DNA of 24,002 nt from Acidianus hospitalis (GTDB lineage Archaea; Thermoproteota; Thermoprotei_A; Sulfolobales; Sulfolobaceae): assembly GCA_046533895.1 (NCBI GenBank), contig JAWDOK010000017.1:1-24002 (forward strand), read 5' to 3'. The translations under genes were made by a program, and so were the position numbers. Positions 15,316 to 22,422 of the stretch are shown here, piece by piece. A model generated the notes under the pieces. It searched no databases. It was given only the letters and a program-made list of their open reading frames with translations, and had not been told where the DNA came from. Numbering within the stretch: the first letter of the stretch is position 1; each line of letters starts with the position of its first letter.

Positions 15316-15614
15316 TTTTCATAGCTTTATTTTCAACTTCTAATACCTCGTAAAGTCTAATTTTATTATCGGAAGTTACTTGAATTACGTGCTTTTCGCC
15401 TTCATAATCTACAAGGTAGAATTTATCCTTCTCTAGGTCTTTTAAATTAAATTTCATCTCGTCGTTCTCTACGAGAATTTCGTGCTTAGAAAGTATTCCT
15501 TTATGGATTCCTCAACTACTTTACTTAACTTACCTCTTCTGTAACCGTCAAGGGCTACAAACGTCCTTAATTCCTTTTCCACTTCACTGAAATTTCTATT
15601 GTAAGTTTTCCCAT
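15293..15614 (-). pseudogene. Frameshifted ribbon-helix-helix (antitoxin-like) gene
   Basis: No frame is open throughout, but three frames join into a sensible protein. An ATG at 15614 gives MGKLTIEIS. A one-base loss near 15587 moves to EVEKELRTFVALDGYRRG, then KLSKVVEESIKEY. A second one-base loss near 15490 moves to SKHEILVENDEMKFNLKD and onward for about 55 residues to TAG at 15293. The first 50 residues are a typical CopG/RHH DNA-binding domain (strand, then two helices with LDGY.RGKLSKVVEE). The remainder is a beta-rich domain of unknown type (FYLVDYEGEKHVIQV). Both lesions are single-base deletions, so either the gene is decaying or the assembly has two errors. It fills most of the otherwise gene-free 15169-15721 stretch; the rest is the promoter of the downstream synthetase. 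Confidence 0.6.
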
Positions 15615-15692
15615 ATTTACTCTTTTACGTATTCAAGTATTATTAGCTTTTAACAAGGTTAATTAGAAATCTATAAATGAATATACGTAGGA

Positions 15693-15701
15693 AATTTTAA
15701 T
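15693..15701 (+). promoter_or_regulatory. TATA-like box of the NDP-forming synthetase
   Basis: ATTTTAATC centred about 26 bases ahead of the ATG at 15722; leaderless spacing. Confidence 0.5.
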
Positions 15702-15721
15702 CCCGGTTTCAAAAGTAATGT

Positions 15722-17704
15722 ATGTCATTAGATCCTCTTTTTAGACCAAAATCAATAGCAGTAGTTGGAGCTTCAAGGAATAGAGAAAAGATAGGTAATA
15801 TAATTTTGAGGAACTTAATTGCTACCTATAGAGGGAAAATTTATCCCGTAAATAATAAGGCTGAAGAAATAGAGGGAATGAAATCTTATAAAACATTGAA
15901 GGAAATTCCCGGAGACGTAGATTTAGCTATTATTTCAGTACCAAGACAGTTTGCTGTAGAGGTAATGGAGGACGCCGTTGAGAAAGGAGTAAAAGCTTCA
16001 ATTGTTATAACTTCTGGCTTCAGAGAAGTGGGAGATGAAGGAGCTAAGCTTGAGGAGGAATTAATATCTACAGCAAAAAAGGGAGGAATAAGAGTTTTAG
16101 GACCAAATACAATGGGTTTAATTTCTCCGGACTTTAACGGTACCTTTGCGTATGCCAATGTTCAAAGGGGAGAAATAGCTTTAGTAGTTCAAAGCGGTGG
16201 AATAGGAGCTTACATGTTAGATTGGGCTCAAAGAACAAGAACTGGGATAAGCTTTTTAGTAAGCATGGGTAATCAAGCGGATGTAAAAGAGTACGAAGTT
16301 ATCGATTACTTATCCAGAGATCCGGAAACTAGAGCGATATTTGTTTACCTTGAGGGCGTTGCAGACGGTGAAAAGTTCCTAGACGTAGTCCCTGACGCAG
16401 CCTCTAGAAAGCCTGTAGTTTTTATAAAAGGCGGGGCTACAGCAAAAGGCGCTGAGGCAGTTAAGACTCACACTGGTAGTTTAGCAGGCTCGTATGAAGT
16501 CTTTAAGGCTGCAATACAGACTGTCGGAGGAATATTTGTAGAGGACTTAAGCGACTTCCTTAATCTAACAAGGTTTGTAACTTCTTCGGAACCAATAAAA
16601 GGAGATATTCTAGTAGTAACGAACAGTGGGGGTCACGGAGTGCTAACTTCCGATGCGATTTCAAGGAGCGGGTTAAATATGGTTGATATACCGGATAGAA
16701 TAAAGGACGAACTTAGGAAAATACTACCTGTAACCAGTTTGCCGAAGAATCCTTTGGATTTATCTGGCGATGCAGGAAGAGATAGATATGCAGAGGCGAT
16801 GAAAATTGTGCAAGACCTCGATTGTACAAAGCTTGTAATTGTTCAATCTTTACCGGTAGTAAGCTGTAGTGAAGTTGCCAAGGTTTTGTTGAATTATAAA
16901 GGTAAAGGAGTAGTCGGAGTAATGATGGGTGTTGATGAAGATTCTGCATTAAGGATACTAGAGTCTGCATCCATTCCGGCTTTTAATTTCCCAGAGGCCG
17001 CAGTTAGGGCAATAAGGTACTTAACCTCAAAGCCTAATCCTAGAAAGAAAATAAGGGTTGCACAACCAATTTCCTCTGCAGTAGAACTTACTAAAGGCAA
17101 AGAGTATCTAGCAGACTATGAGGCACTGAAGTTAATGGAAATATATGGAATAAAAACTCCTAAATGGGGTATTGTGCAGTCGGAAGAAGAGGCGCAAAGA
17201 GTTGCTGACAGTATTGGTTATCCTGTTGTAATGAAGATTTCCGCGGATAAGCCCTTGCATAAGACTGAAATGAAAGGCGTTGTAATGAACGTTGAGAAGG
17301 ACATGGTAAAGAGCGTATATAAACAACTTTCACAAATAACTAAGAGAGTAATGATTCAAGAGCAATTAACCGGACTAGAAGTATTTGTAGGAGGTTTAAA
17401 GGATCCAGTATTCGGTCATACAGTTCTTGTAGGCAGTGGAGGAATCTACGTCGAAGTTTTAAAGAACGTTAGTTACGGAATTTCTCCGGTCTATGAGGAC
17501 GAGGCTTTAGAAATGCTTAAAGAAAGTAAGGTTCATGATATGTTAACTGCAAGGAAAAGAGGATACGATGAAGGTTCGTTAATAAGGACAATAGTTACTG
17601 TATCTAGAATGATAGTAGACCTCAATATCAAGGAAATGGATATTAATCCGTTAATTGTTAATGAGAACGGAGCGTTCGCAGTCGATGTAAGAATTTTATT
17701 TTAA
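15722..17704 (+). CDS. Acyl-CoA synthetase (NDP-forming), fused alpha-beta
   Basis: A 660-aa enzyme that interconverts an acid plus CoA plus NTP with acyl-CoA plus NDP plus Pi through phosphohistidine intermediates. The alpha part has the CoA-binding Rossmann domain (PKSIAVVGASRNREKIG from residue 9, VLGPNTMG), and the ligase domain with H250 in THTGSLAGS, the likely alpha-site phosphohistidine. A GG-H305-G loop follows. The beta part (about 450-660) is an ATP-grasp domain with H513 in LHKTEMKGV, the likely second phosphohistidine, then GGLKDPVFGH and EMDINPL. The fused alpha-beta order is that of the thaumarchaeal enzymes activating 3- or 4-hydroxyacids and of many acetyl-CoA synthetases (ADP-forming); acid specificity cannot be read here. 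It has its own promoter, and the MNT-like gene starts 18 bases after the stop. Confidence 0.85.
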   Translation: MSLDPLFRPKSIAVVGASRNREKIGNIILRNLIATYRGKIYPVNNKAEEIEGMKSYKTLKEIPGDVDLAIISVPRQFAVEVMEDAVEKGVKASIVITSGFREVGDEGAKLEEELISTAKKGGIRVLGPNTMGLISPDFNGTFAYANVQRGEIALVVQSGGIGAYMLDWAQRTRTGISFLVSMGNQADVKEYEVIDYLSRDPETRAIFVYLEGVADGEKFLDVVPDAASRKPVVFIKGGATAKGAEAVKTHTGSLAGSYEVFKAAIQTVGGIFVEDLSDFLNLTRFVTSSEPIKGDILVVTNSGGHGVLTSDAISRSGLNMVDIPDRIKDELRKILPVTSLPKNPLDLSGDAGRDRYAEAMKIVQDLDCTKLVIVQSLPVVSCSEVAKVLLNYKGKGVVGVMMGVDEDSALRILESASIPAFNFPEAAVRAIRYLTSKPNPRKKIRVAQPISSAVELTKGKEYLADYEALKLMEIYGIKTPKWGIVQSEEEAQRVADSIGYPVVMKISADKPLHKTEMKGVVMNVEKDMVKSVYKQLSQITKRVMIQEQLTGLEVFVGGLKDPVFGHTVLVGSGGIYVEVLKNVSYGISPVYEDEALEMLKESKVHDMLTARKRGYDEGSLIRTIVTVSRMIVDLNIKEMDINPLIVNENGAFAVDVRILF

Positions 17705-17722
17705 TAGTCTCTTTTTATATTG

Positions 17723-18232
17723 ATGTACTCATTAAATTTTACGAGAGAGTGGGATTCTGCCCTTTTCGAGTTTACAAAATCTTTGAAAGAAAGGTTAGGG
17801 AATAACCTTGTTATGATCATTGGTTTAGATGAGAACGAGAAAGTTTACGATAGTAATGTTCTTATTGTTGTTAGGAGTAAGACTGATGATGTTATTATGA
17901 GCATAGCTGATGTAGCTTTAGATGTTAATTCTAAGTACAACTGTTCAATAAACTTTTACGTTTGCACTGAAAAAGACGTAGAAATTATAGACGCATTTTC
18001 TCATTCAGGAAAATATAACGATTGCGAAAAATCTTTCAATGAATTTAAAAATAGAGTCTTAAAAATAAGCGGTGTAATTGACGTGCTAAGGACTGAAGGC
18101 TACGATAGTAATGTTCTTGTTGTTGTTAGGAGTAAGACTGATGATGTTATTATGAGCATAGCTGATGTAGCTTTAGATGTTAATTCTAAGTACAACTGTT
18201 CAATAAACTTTCATGTAGTCCAGAATGGATAA
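17723..18232 (+). CDS. MNT-like nucleotidyltransferase protein with internal duplication
   Basis: A 169-aa protein from the ATG at 17723 (a TTG lies one codon before). It precedes a HEPN gene with an 8-base overlap, the arrangement of MNT/HEPN toxin-antitoxin pairs, where the MNT enzyme AMPylates and silences the HEPN RNase. ERLGNNLVMIIG followed by YDSNVLIVV matches the beginning of a minimal nucleotidyltransferase. However, the GSxxRG loop is replaced by GLDENEKV, and the DxD metal site is D-S-N. The 37-residue unit from YDSNVL to CSINF occurs twice (about residues 42-78 and 127-163); the underlying 111 bases (17846-17956 and 18101-18211) differ at one position, 255 bases apart. The protein is thus either a recombined, probably inactive, variant or a novel two-unit form. 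Co-expression with HEPN is likely. Confidence 0.6.
   Translation: MYSLNFTREWDSALFEFTKSLKERLGNNLVMIIGLDENEKVYDSNVLIVVRSKTDDVIMSIADVALDVNSKYNCSINFYVCTEKDVEIIDAFSHSGKYNDCEKSFNEFKNRVLKISGVIDVLRTEGYDSNVLVVVRSKTDDVIMSIADVALDVNSKYNCSINFHVVQNG
17846..17956 (+). repeat. Direct repeat copy 1 (111 bp)
   Basis: Starts TACGATAGTAATG and ends AATAAACTTT. It equals the second copy at 18101-18211 except for one base (ATT against GTT, Ile/Val). Both copies are in the same reading frame, with a period of 255 bases. Confidence 0.95.
18101..18211 (+). repeat. Direct repeat copy 2 (111 bp)
   Basis: Second copy of the intragenic repeat. It runs into a different C-terminus (HVVQNG then stop), whereas the first copy continues YVCTEKDVEII. 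The overlap with the HEPN gene starts 14 bases after this copy ends. Confidence 0.95.
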
Positions 18233-18563
18233 AGTTGACATACTATTAAAGGAAGCAGAAATAGATATAAAAAACGGTTGTTATAATAAGGCAGTTTCAG
18301 CCTCATATTTTGCAGTGAGGATGGAAATTGAGAAATTAGCTAAAAAGCTTAGAACACCTATTCCTAAAAGAGATGATAAATTAATCAACATTTTAAAGCA
18401 TATGGGTAAAGACGAATTAGCAAAGGAATCCTTATATTTATATGAGAGAAGAAAGGACGCAGATTATAGCTATGAAAGCTTAAAAGAAGATCTTGCAATA
18501 AAATGCTTAGAACTTTCGAAATATTTAGTTCAAGAAATTAGGAAATTAACTCAATCTTTATGA
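18225..18563 (+). CDS. HEPN domain protein (toxin half of an MNT/HEPN pair)
   Basis: A 112-aa all-helical protein with the HEPN pattern: EAEIDIKNGCYNKAVSASYFAVRMEIEKL in the first two helices, and LYERRKDADYSYE (residues 72-84) in the later helix. R76 plus ADY is the signature of the archaeal HEPN branch (UPF0332-like); the His of the classical Rx4-6H RNase motif is not seen at the usual place, so RNase activity is uncertain. The ATG overlaps the end of the MNT-like gene by 8 bases, indicating translational coupling. The 3' end overlaps that of the convergent CLC gene by 13 bases. Confidence 0.78.
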   Translation: MDKVDILLKEAEIDIKNGCYNKAVSASYFAVRMEIEKLAKKLRTPIPKRDDKLINILKHMGKDELAKESLYLYERRKDADYSYESLKEDLAIKCLELSKYLVQEIRKLTQSL

Positions 18564-20287
18564 ACTTTCTTAAGTTCTCTTTCATATACACTAAACAGAT
18601 CGTCCAAAGTTATTACTCCTATTAGTTTACCTTTTTCTACAACTGCAACCCATCTGGATTTCGTTCTTGTTATTATTTCCCACGCATTTTCAATATTAGA
18701 GCTTGGAGTAACATAAGGAATTCCTCTCACTGTATATTCGATAACTTTCCCCTTCTTATTAGCAATGTCTTTATAAAACACTGCTCCTACAAAGTTTCCT
18801 TCATTATTAACTACAGGAAGAGAAAAATAACCATCTTCCTCCATTAGCTTTCTTGCGCTCATTACGTCTTCATTTTCATTTATCCTTAGCTCAGTAAATG
18901 GTACTTCATTAACTCTTATGTTCTCCATTATTGGAACCTCGTACTCGCTCCTATGAGCTGGAGAATCTCTCCTAGTAGGGTATTGTGCAGGGTATAATGT
19001 GTACTTCCCAGAAATTACGTAAGCTAACGCAATAGCTATCATTTCTCCGGGCAATAATTGGAGAGATGAAGTCATTTCAGTTATTATTACCATTACAGAC
19101 AGTGGAGCCTTTGCGGGAGCGCCGAACATTGTAAGCATTCCTATTATTACAAATGGAGCTATTACTGGAACAATGTTGGGAAACAGATCATGTACTATTA
19201 AACCGTAAGATGCGCCTATGAATGCACCTATTTCAAAAGCTGGAGCCTCTATTCCTCCTGAACCACCACTACCTATAGTAAGTGATGAGGCAAGCATTTT
19301 AACTAAACCTACCAAAAGGAGGAAAATACAAGGCAAAGAAGAGAAAGGTATAACTCCAAATTCAAGCAAGTTATCCCATCCATATCCCGTACCCATTACT
19401 TCTGGGAAGATCAGGATTAGTAAGCCTACTAGAACTCCACCTATTGCGGGCTTTATTTCATCTCTTATTTTCATTTTCTTAAATACCAACGTAATCGTAG
19501 AATAAATTTTTACAAATAATATTGAAAATAACCCTATTATGACTCCTAATAAAGCATAAAATGGCAAACGAAGGGGTGAAAATTGGAAAGGATAAAGTCC
19601 AAACATAGGTTGAAAGCCCACATATGAACCGTAAATCGAATAAGCAATTGCTGAGGAAATCATTGAAGGCAAGATAACGTCTGGTTCTAGGTCTCGTCTG
19701 TAGAGTATCTCAGCAGATAATAATGCTCCTCCTATAGGTGCTTTGAATATTGCTCCTACTCCGGAGCCTATTCCTACGGCTACTGCTCTCCTCATATCCT
19801 CAGGAGTTAAGTCAAAAAGTTGGGCAATAGTTGAGGCCAAAGATCCACCTATTAGTCCCATAGGGCCTAAATCTCCTGCACTACCTCCGGAGCCTAAAAT
19901 AATTGTGGACGTAAAAAGCTCTACAAAGGCCACTCTTTTTCTCATTTTACCTTGCAATTTATGATAAACAGTTATTGCAAAATCAACTCCACCGCCTGCA
20001 GCCTCTGGAGAGATTCTGTATATGATAATGCCAGCTATCAAGCCTCCGAGTCCAACTATTGCAGGAATTAGAAAGCTAGGATGGAAAGGAGGTATTCTTA
20101 AATTTCCCCCTTCTCCTAGAGGCTTAGGGTAACTTACGTGTAAAATAATGTGAATAAAGAGTAATTGAAAAAATTCTAGGAGAATTGTAAAGGCTATAGA
20201 AAATAACCCTACTGCAATACCTATTAAAGTTCCTAAGATTATCCATTTCTCAAAATAAGGTAATTTGTCGACGCTAAATTTGACCAT
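18551..20287 (-). CDS. CLC-family chloride channel/transporter with CBS domains
   Basis: A 578-aa protein. The CLC membrane part (about 1-430) has a GSGGSAGDLGP motif (132-142), GSGVGAIFKAPIGGALLSAE, and GSGGSGGIEAPAFEIGA (339-355). A tandem CBS pair follows (about 450-570: MEEDGYFSLPVVNNEGNFVG, and SRWVAVVEKGKLIGVITLDDL), which often binds adenine nucleotides. CLC proteins move chloride or other anions, with or without protons. Compared with the well-studied E. coli protein, the gating Glu of GREGP is Leu140 and the Phe of GIFAP is Glu347, while the internal proton glutamate appears to be Ile194. The ion and mechanism may therefore differ. ATG at 20287 with an AT-rich GCTTAAAT box (about 20305-20312, minus strand) upstream. 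The gene stands alone. Confidence 0.82.
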   Translation of the reverse strand: MVKFSVDKLPYFEKWIILGTLIGIAVGLFSIAFTILLEFFQLLFIHIILHVSYPKPLGEGGNLRIPPFHPSFLIPAIVGLGGLIAGIIIYRISPEAAGGGVDFAITVYHKLQGKMRKRVAFVELFTSTIILGSGGSAGDLGPMGLIGGSLASTIAQLFDLTPEDMRRAVAVGIGSGVGAIFKAPIGGALLSAEILYRRDLEPDVILPSMISSAIAYSIYGSYVGFQPMFGLYPFQFSPLRLPFYALLGVIIGLFSILFVKIYSTITLVFKKMKIRDEIKPAIGGVLVGLLILIFPEVMGTGYGWDNLLEFGVIPFSSLPCIFLLLVGLVKMLASSLTIGSGGSGGIEAPAFEIGAFIGASYGLIVHDLFPNIVPVIAPFVIIGMLTMFGAPAKAPLSVMVIITEMTSSLQLLPGEMIAIALAYVISGKYTLYPAQYPTRRDSPAHRSEYEVPIMENIRVNEVPFTELRINENEDVMSARKLMEEDGYFSLPVVNNEGNFVGAVFYKDIANKKGKVIEYTVRGIPYVTPSSNIENAWEIITRTKSRWVAVVEKGKLIGVITLDDLFSVYERELKKVHKD

Positions 20288-20474
20288 TTGTTAAATCATT
20301 TGATTTAAGCTCTAAAAAGTTCGCGCAAGAAGTGACGTATTTTAATTCTCTTATTCATGTAATTGTAGTGCTATTGCTATTAGCCACATATTTAATATTA
20401 TAACTCTAATATTATCTTAAAAATCGAAATATCTTAGCGTACTAGAATGGCTTCTAATCTTTTATATCGGTGTA

Positions 20475-20492
20475 CCTATCTATTATTATAGG
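20475..20492 (+). promoter_or_regulatory. Candidate vapBC operator
   Basis: Inverted repeat CCTAT (20475-20479) and ATAGG (20488-20492) with an 8-base spacer, between the TATA-like TTTATATC (20461-20468) and the vapB ATG at 20496. VapB proteins usually autorepress from such a site; binding is inferred. Confidence 0.35.
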
Positions 20493-20495
20493 AAT

Positions 20496-20744
20496 ATGTC
20501 GATTACAATAACTATTAAAGTTGATAGAAGCATTGCGGAGCTCATAGAAAAAATGATCAAGTTAGGCATAGCAAAGTCCAAAAATGAGGCGGTGAATTTA
20601 CTTATTGAATATGGAAAAGCTGAGATAGAAAAAAAGATTAGAGAAGAGGAAAAGGTAGAGGAACTAGTTAATAAATGGCTTAAAGAAGGTTTTCCGTACA
20701 AACACTTGGACACGTCAGATCTAAGGGAAGAAAGATATGGATAA
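20496..20744 (+). CDS. vapB: VapB-type antitoxin, ribbon-helix-helix
   Basis: An 82-aa protein. The N-terminal strand (SITITIKVDRSIAELIEKMI) and the helices LGIAKSKNEAVNLLIEYG are a ribbon-helix-helix DNA-binding domain. The highly charged C-terminal helix (EIEKKIREEEKVEELVNKWLKE) and short tail would wrap around and block the VapC active site. The last 8 bases overlap vapC, the standard coupled arrangement. ATG at 20496 follows a TATA-like box about 30 bases upstream. The complex probably represses its own promoter. Confidence 0.83.
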   Translation: MSITITIKVDRSIAELIEKMIKLGIAKSKNEAVNLLIEYGKAEIEKKIREEEKVEELVNKWLKEGFPYKHLDTSDLREERYG

Positions 20745-21162
20745 TTTATTTTACGTGGATACTAATGTTATTATTTCATTAGTAGAAAATGATAGTAATT
20801 ATTCAAAAGCTGAAAGAATAATGAGATTAAATAATTTAGTTACCGAGGAAGTCACTTTATTGGAACTTATTTCTTTTTATTCAAGGAAACTAAAGGATGA
20901 GATCCTAGCTAAAGCTTCTGCTAAGTATGCTATAAGGCTGGCGAATGTGAAAGTCGTAGAGATTGATGCTAATAAGCTGTTGAAGAAAGCAATAGAATTA
21001 TCTCCAAAACTACAACTTAAAACTTTAGATGTAATTCAAATTGCTTCAGCAATACTTATAAATTCTGCAGTATTTGTAACTTTTGATAGCGATATTTTAA
21101 AGAAGAAGGAGATAGTGATGAAGTACTCTGGAATAAAAGTCACGGATTTTATAACTTCTTGA
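20737..21162 (+). CDS. vapC: VapC-type PIN domain ribonuclease toxin
   Basis: A 141-aa PIN-domain protein. The acidic active-site residues are visible: D8 in YVDTNVIISL, E43 in TLLELISF, D98 in KTLDVIQIA, and D117/D119 in VTFDSD. Active VapC toxins cleave RNA with Mg2+ and are held off by VapB. The gene begins inside the vapB end (8-base overlap), and nothing suggests it is broken. It is followed by about 100 bases without a gene. Sulfolobales genomes carry many such pairs. Confidence 0.88.
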   Translation: MDNLFYVDTNVIISLVENDSNYSKAERIMRLNNLVTEEVTLLELISFYSRKLKDEILAKASAKYAIRLANVKVVEIDANKLLKKAIELSPKLQLKTLDVIQIASAILINSAVFVTFDSDILKKKEIVMKYSGIKVTDFITS

Positions 21163-21270
21163 TCACTACACTAGATTTCCAATGAAGATAAATGTGAGAA
21201 TGTATTATTTAACATTTTAAGTTATAAAATATTGGTTTTTGCTTGTTATAAAGCATCAGATTGGAAAATG

Positions 21271-22422
21271 TTATTTATAATCTAATTTACCTTTTGAGTG
21301 TAGACCTAAATTCTTAATGTACTCCAGTACTCTTGGAATGTTTATCCGCATAGGACAAACTTCCTTACAGTTGCCTGAATGAACACAGTACATTGCAGGC
21401 TTTGTATCGCCTTTGACTATATAAGACCACATTGCGCCCATTGGCCCACTATAAGGCGGATCGCCCCAAATATTTCCAATGGCTCTATATATTGGGCAGT
21501 GAAAATGACATCTTCCACATCTAATGCAAAGTAAAGCTTCTCTTAATATGTTATCTTTGTTAGCCTTCACTCTCCCGTTATCCACTAGTATTAGGTGAAA
21601 TTCTTTAGGACCGTGAGCCGGTCTTACTCTATTATGTTCTATATCTGCTGTAGAACTAGGCCCAGAAGTTAAATTAACGTAAGTTGGCGGATAAAGTCCA
21701 GCATAAGCAGACTGAACTAAAGGTTCTATCATTGCGTCAGCCAAAGTCGGTAGAATTTTCTCAACCCCTGCTATAGCTATATGAATCTGAGGAGCTACAG
21801 TTGTGAACCTTATGTTACCCTCGTTCTCAACTAGCAATACTGAGCCAGTATCTGCAGCTATTGCGTTGGCACCAGTTATTCCGACATCTGCCTTAACAAA
21901 CTTGTCTCTCAAGAATTTCCTCACAACTGCTACCATGTCCTCAACTTTAGAATTTTCATCAACTCCCCCAATTTTCTCCTTCAATAGCTTACCTACACTT
22001 TCCTTAGTCATGTGAATTGCTGGAGCTATTATATGAGAAGGCGGTTCATTAGCTTGTTGTATTAAGAATTCTCCTAAGTCGGTTTCCCAAACTTCATTTC
22101 CCAAGCTTTCCAGATATTTTCTTATTCCTAATTCATAAGCAACCATTGATTTACCCATTACAACAATCTTACCTTTTCCTACAATTTTACCAACAATCTC
22201 TTGGGCTTCCTTCTCATCGTGAACGTAGTAAGCATTTCCTCCATTGCTCTTAACTGACTGTAAAGTCTCTTCTACGTATTTCTCTAAGTTATTTAGAACT
22301 TCGAGCTTTGCTTCTCTAAGTCTCTTAGCTAATTCCTCAATGTAAGGATGCTCTCTTAAAACCTTATACACCTTGGGGACAGCGTTATTTATAGCTCTAT
22401 TTACTGCGATATCCCAACTCAA
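21271..22422 (-). CDS. LutB-like LUD-domain iron-sulfur protein
   Basis: A 383-aa protein with an LUD domain (about residues 55-280: VVMGKSMVAYELGI, GANAIAADTGSVLLVENEGN, HIAIAGVEKILPTL) and a C-terminal two-cluster ferredoxin segment, like LutB of the L-lactate oxidase LutABC, which passes electrons from lactate oxidation. The first site is complete: C299, C302, C305, C309. In the second the residues are C346, S349, C352, C356, so one canonical cysteine is serine. It overlaps lutA-like by four bases (22419-22422). No separate LutC is in the window. Lactate or glycolate oxidation is the best guess. Confidence 0.78.
   Translation of the reverse strand: MSWDIAVNRAINNAVPKVYKVLREHPYIEELAKRLREAKLEVLNNLEKYVEETLQSVKSNGGNAYYVHDEKEAQEIVGKIVGKGKIVVMGKSMVAYELGIRKYLESLGNEVWETDLGEFLIQQANEPPSHIIAPAIHMTKESVGKLLKEKIGGVDENSKVEDMVAVVRKFLRDKFVKADVGITGANAIAADTGSVLLVENEGNIRFTTVAPQIHIAIAGVEKILPTLADAMIEPLVQSAYAGLYPPTYVNLTSGPSSTADIEHNRVRPAHGPKEFHLILVDNGRVKANKDNILREALLCIRCGRCHFHCPIYRAIGNIWGDPPYSGPMGAMWSYIVKGDTKPAMYCVHSGNCKEVCPMRINIPRVLEYIKNLGLHSKGKLDYK

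Noticed and set aside
20486..20713. 75-aa minus-strand frame opposite vapB.
   Set aside because: It is the Ser/Ile-rich reverse of the vapB frame, whose RHH pattern and coupling to vapC are convincing.
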